Source: Erwinia persicina
GTDB lineage: Bacteria > Pseudomonadota > Gammaproteobacteria > Enterobacterales > Enterobacteriaceae
Assembly (NCBI RefSeq): GCF_014838825.1
Contig: NZ_JACYMO010000005.1
Span: 62,001-126,000 of the forward strand
Reading direction: 5' to 3'
Length of the DNA stretch: 64,000 nucleotides
The notes under the pieces are model-generated. The model saw nothing but the letters and a program-made list of their open reading frames with translations, searched no databases and was not told where the DNA came from. The position numbers and the translations under genes are program-made. This document shows positions 61,022-64,000 of the stretch, in pieces (positions within the stretch are counted from its first letter, which is position 1; each line of letters starts with the position of its first letter).

Positions 61022-61606
61022 GTGGACTATCCCCACCAGCCTGAACATATCACTCTGGTTATTACGCACCGCCTTTTGCCCGGCAAGCAGGACGACTATC
61101 AACGCTGGCTGGAAGCCATTATGCCGCAGGCCGCGCTGTTCCCCGGACATCTGGGTGTCAACGTCCTGCGCCCGGTACACGGTGAAATGACCTGGACCAT
61201 ACTGGTCAGATTCGACAATCTGGATAATCTTTACCAGTGGCTGAACTCAACGCAGCGTGCGGCACATGTGGCGGAGCTGGGCGGGTTGCTGGCGGGGAAT
61301 GAACACATTGAGATGCGCCCCGGCGCGGCGTTCTGGTTTACCCCGGCCGACCCGGCGCGGGTGGCCCCCAGGCAGTGGAAGCAGTTTCTGGTCACCCTGG
61401 CGGTGATTTTCCCCTCCACCAATCTGGTTCCCTGGTTCTGGGGGGCGGTGTTGCCCGTCAGCAAAGGTACGCTGTGGGGACATTTTCTCAACGATGCCTG
61501 CGTGGTCGGCCTGGTGGTGTATCTGTGGATGCCAGCGATAACGCGTCTTTTAAAAAACTGGCTGTCCCCGCGCGGGAAAATCAGCCCGGAGAGTAATGAT
61601 GAATAA
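61022..61606 (+). CDS. ABM (antibiotic-biosynthesis-monooxygenase) domain fused to membrane helices
   Basis: 194 residues from the GTG at 61022, chosen for its AAAGGAG ribosome site; an ATG at 60983 in the same frame overlaps the copy B stop. Residues ~5-105 form an ABM-like ferredoxin-fold domain (ITLVITHRLLPGKQDDYQRWLEAIMPQAALFPGHLGVNVLRP, WTILVRFDNLDNLYQWL); two helices follow (~122-145 and ~158-175). Members are linked to quinone monooxygenation. The stop overlaps the amidohydrolase start region by 11 bp. Confidence 0.85.
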   Translation: MDYPHQPEHITLVITHRLLPGKQDDYQRWLEAIMPQAALFPGHLGVNVLRPVHGEMTWTILVRFDNLDNLYQWLNSTQRAAHVAELGGLLAGNEHIEMRPGAAFWFTPADPARVAPRQWKQFLVTLAVIFPSTNLVPWFWGAVLPVSKGTLWGHFLNDACVVGLVVYLWMPAITRLLKNWLSPRGKISPESNDE

Positions 61607-63467
61607 TGCCTCATTGATTCTGACCAACGGTAAGTTCCACACCGTTGACCGTGAAAACCCGCTGGCAACGGCGGTGGCGATAAAAGACGGTAAATTCCTC
61701 GCGGTAGGCAGCGAAGCGGAAGTGATGCAGTTTGCCGGGGACGGCACCCGGGTGGTGGATCTGAAGGGCCATACCGGGATCCCGGGCCTGAACGACTCGC
61801 ACCTGCATCTGATCCGTGGCGGGCTGAACTACAACCTGGAACTGCGCTGGGAGGGGGTGCCGTCACTGGCTGATGCCCTGCGGATGCTGAAAGAGCAGGC
61901 GCTGCGTACGCCTAATCCGCAGTGGGTACGCGTGGTCGGCGGCTGGAACGAATTCCAGTTTGCCGAGCGCCGTATGCCAACGCTGGATGAGATCAACGAA
62001 GCGGCCCCGGATACGCCGGTGTTTATTCTGCACCTTTACGATCGTGCGCTGCTTAACCGCGCCGCCCTGCGCGTGGTGGGCTATACCAAAGACACGCCAA
62101 ACCCGCCGGGGGGCGAGATCCAGCGCGACGGTAACGGCAACCCGACCGGAATGCTGATCGCCCGTCCGAACGCGATGCTGCTGTACTCCACGCTGGCAAA
62201 AGGGCCGAAGCTGCCGCTGGAACAGCAGGTGAACTCCACCCGTCAGTTTATGCGTGAGCTGAACCGACTGGGGCTGACCAGCGCTATCGATGCGGGCGGC
62301 GGTTTTCAGAACTACCCGGATGATTACGCGGTGATCGGCGAACTGCACGAGAAAAAACAGCTGACGGTGCGCATCGCCTATAACCTGTTTACCCAGCGTC
62401 CCGGCCACGAGCTGGAAGATTTTGAGCGCTGGACCGACATGCTGAAACCGGGTCAGGGCACGGATTTTTACCGTCATAACGGCGCAGGCGAGATGCTGGT
62501 GTTCTCTGCTGCCGACTTCGAGGACTTCCTTGAGCCGCGCCCTGACCTGGCCCCCGGTATGGAAGATGAGCTGGAGCGCGTGGTGCGTCACCTGGTCGAG
62601 CACCGCTGGCCGTTCCGCCTGCACGCCACCTATAACGAGTCGATCAGCCGCATGCTAAACGTCTTTGAGAAAGTGAACCGTGAGATCCCGTTCAACGGCC
62701 TGCACTGGATTTTCGACCATGCCGAAACCATCACCGAAGCCAATATTGAGCGGGTAAAAGCGCTGGGCGGCGGGATTGCGGTACAGCACCGTATGGCGTT
62801 TCAGGGGGAATATTTTGCCGAGCGCTACGGTCATGAGGCGGTGAAGCAGACGCCACCGGTAGCGAAAATGCTGGAAGCCGGGGTCCCGGTGGGGCTGGGC
62901 ACCGACGCCACCCGCGTAGCCAGCTATAACCCGTGGACGGCGCTGTACTGGCTGGTATCCGGCCGCACCGTCGGCGGCATGGCGATGTATGACACCCAGG
63001 CGCGTCTGGATCGCGAAACGGCGCTGATGCTGTGGACACAGGGCAGCGCCTGGTTCTCCAGCGAGCAGGGGAAAAAGGGCCAGATTAAAGTCGGGCAACT
63101 GGCTGACCTGGCGATCCTTTCGCAGGACTATTTCAGCGTCAGCGAAGAGGCGATTAAAGGCATTGAATCGGTACTGACCGTGGTGAATGGCGACGTGGTG
63201 TATGCGGCAGGACGCTTCAGCCCGCTGTCACCGCCGCCGGTACCGGTTCTGCCGGAGTGGTCGCCGGTGGTGACGACGCCGGGCCACTACCGCAGCGCAC
63301 CGCCGCTGGCGAACGGGCGTGTCGCCTTTGCCTCACAGCCGCATCAGTGCAGTGGTCCCTGTGGTGTACACCGCCACTCGCACGATGTCGCGCGTCGCTC
63401 CGGCGTGCCGGTGTCGGATGATAATGCCTTCTGGGGGGCGCTGGGCTGTTCCTGCTTCGCGTTCTGA
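61596..63467 (+). CDS. Amidohydrolase family 3 (YtcJ-like) metal hydrolase
   Basis: 623 residues. Composite beta-domain start (ASLILTNGKFHTVDRENPLATAVAIKDGKFLAVGS), the metal motif GLNDSHLHLIRGG (HxH), RLHATYNESISRML, WIFDHAETI, VGLGTDATRV and a C-terminal GQLADLAIL. Such enzymes hydrolyse amides or carbamates of unknown small molecules. The last ~90 residues after the catalytic fold form a Pro-rich linker and a tail with CSGPCGVHRHSH and GCSC, a possible extra metal or redox site. The start lies inside the previous gene (11-bp overlap). Confidence 0.9.
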   Translation: MMNNASLILTNGKFHTVDRENPLATAVAIKDGKFLAVGSEAEVMQFAGDGTRVVDLKGHTGIPGLNDSHLHLIRGGLNYNLELRWEGVPSLADALRMLKEQALRTPNPQWVRVVGGWNEFQFAERRMPTLDEINEAAPDTPVFILHLYDRALLNRAALRVVGYTKDTPNPPGGEIQRDGNGNPTGMLIARPNAMLLYSTLAKGPKLPLEQQVNSTRQFMRELNRLGLTSAIDAGGGFQNYPDDYAVIGELHEKKQLTVRIAYNLFTQRPGHELEDFERWTDMLKPGQGTDFYRHNGAGEMLVFSAADFEDFLEPRPDLAPGMEDELERVVRHLVEHRWPFRLHATYNESISRMLNVFEKVNREIPFNGLHWIFDHAETITEANIERVKALGGGIAVQHRMAFQGEYFAERYGHEAVKQTPPVAKMLEAGVPVGLGTDATRVASYNPWTALYWLVSGRTVGGMAMYDTQARLDRETALMLWTQGSAWFSSEQGKKGQIKVGQLADLAILSQDYFSVSEEAIKGIESVLTVVNGDVVYAAGRFSPLSPPPVPVLPEWSPVVTTPGHYRSAPPLANGRVAFASQPHQCSGPCGVHRHSHDVARRSGVPVSDDNAFWGALGCSCFAF

Positions 63468-63544
63468 TTGAGGGTCAGACCTGCCTCATCCCGGCAACGC
63501 CAGCGCCTGAGCCGTTTGCAGATTTTGGATGAACCCGCGCTGGG

Positions 63545-63997
63545 CTAGTCAGGCCCGCTCAGCGCAGCGATCGCCGGGTCGTGATAGTTCTCATCAATCC
63601 TGATGCCTGCCGCGCGCAGTCGCGCTTCCTGTTCCGCCCGCTGTTTCGCCATGGTTTTCAACAGCGCAGGTAACAGCGTTTTCCAGCGGTGACGATCCTC
63701 ATACGGAAAATAGTCCTGATACGTCTGTTGCTCACTGCGGAACACCAGGGTGTACAGGTAAGTGCCGCGTTCCTCAGGGGCGGTGTCGCTGTTCTGACGC
63801 TGTACGCGCAGGGTCAGGTATTCATTACCACGGTAAAAATACCAGTCCGCTAAAAAGGGCAGCGTTCGCCACTGCGCGTTATTGAGCGGCGATGACGGGT
63901 CATTAAACGGCGTCGTGAGGCTGGACGTGGTCATCACCTGTTCAATCCGCGCGGCGTTAGCTACTTCTGACCCCGGCAAGCGCGGATCATCCTGCAT
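63545..63997 (-). CDS. Unrecognised protein, possibly cut by the right edge
   Basis: At least 150 residues, reading leftward from near the window end; the frame stays open to base 64000, so the true start may lie outside (ATG at 63997 is one option). It is soluble, rich in Arg and Gln, with LPFLADWYFYRGNEYLTLRVQRQ, a strand-rich middle and a C-terminal helix LLPALLKTMAKQRAEQEARLRAAG. I do not recognise the family. It converges with the amidohydrolase operon. Confidence 0.65.
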   Translation of the reverse strand: MQDDPRLPGSEVANAARIEQVMTTSSLTTPFNDPSSPLNNAQWRTLPFLADWYFYRGNEYLTLRVQRQNSDTAPEERGTYLYTLVFRSEQQTYQDYFPYEDRHRWKTLLPALLKTMAKQRAEQEARLRAAGIRIDENYHDPAIAALSGPD

Positions 63998-64000
63998 AAT

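Noticed and set aside
1..64000. tRNA, rRNA, CRISPR, insertion sequences, prophage or toxin-antitoxin genes
   Set aside because: None recognised: no regular repeats with spacers, no transposase or integrase motifs, no tRNA-like cloverleaf noticed on either strand.

Overview
The window looks like chromosomal DNA of an enterobacterium, most likely from the Erwinia/Pantoea group (inference). The block yhjJ - kdgK - pdeH - yhjG - yhjE follows the E. coli order but with two extra genes (an esterase and an alginate lyase) between yhjJ and kdgK. Other enterobacterial genes (mgtA, mntP, pckA, kdpFABCD, yqhA, MarA/SoxS-like and PecS/PecM-like genes) are set among accessory metabolic and transport operons. 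Base composition is GC-rich throughout. I see no tRNA, rRNA, CRISPR array, transposase, integrase or phage gene.

Layout. 0-8.5 kb: end of yhjJ, cytosolic esterase, secreted alginate lyase, kdgK with a KdgR-like operator, pdeH with a flagellar sigma-28-type promoter, yhjG, yhjE. 8.5-16.4 kb: metal-ion transport (mgtA with a long PhoP-type leader and a trailing 30-residue membrane peptide; mntP with an MntR-type operator), a LysR/SDR pair and an AraC/LysE pair. 16.4-20.3 kb: a gene-poor stretch with two small ORFs, an isochorismatase-like hydrolase, then pckA divergent from a HypT-like LysR regulator. 20.3-25.1 kb: a cyclitol- or sugar-type catabolic operon (LacI regulator, sugar porter, IolE-like isomerase, Gfo/Idh/MocA dehydrogenase). 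25.3-32.6 kb: a TetR-AraC regulator pair, a DUF1471 periplasmic peptide, a nucleoside hydrolase, an SRPBCC protein, an EamA permease, a UbiD-type gallate decarboxylase and a LysR regulator. 32.7-40 kb: kdpFABCD without an adjacent kdpE although a KdpE-type box is present. 40-47.8 kb: carboxylesterase, yqhA, a MarA-like regulator with a small exported protein, LysR, a Fur-box-controlled siderophore-interacting protein, an acyltransferase-like protein, an ABC exporter and a TerC-family protein. 47.8-52.8 kb: a sigma-54 activator divergent from a dehydrogenase/isomerase/periplasmic-binding-protein operon that carries a near-consensus -24/-12 promoter. 53-63.5 kb: an oxidative/aromatic-chemistry island with a Tat esterase, a chloroperoxidase-type hydrolase, two operons that each begin with an almost identical YcaC-like hydrolase, a PecS/PecM pair and a YhaJ-like LysR regulator.

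The parts most worth attention are the duplicated YcaC-like operons with their mosaic divergence and shared upstream element, the kdp locus that keeps the KdpE site but not kdpE, the mgtA leader with two candidate regulatory ORFs, the threonine-rich leader ORF near 16.8 kb, and the sigma-54 regulator with an unusual cysteine cluster. All assignments come from reading the sequence and from family knowledge; no database search was run.
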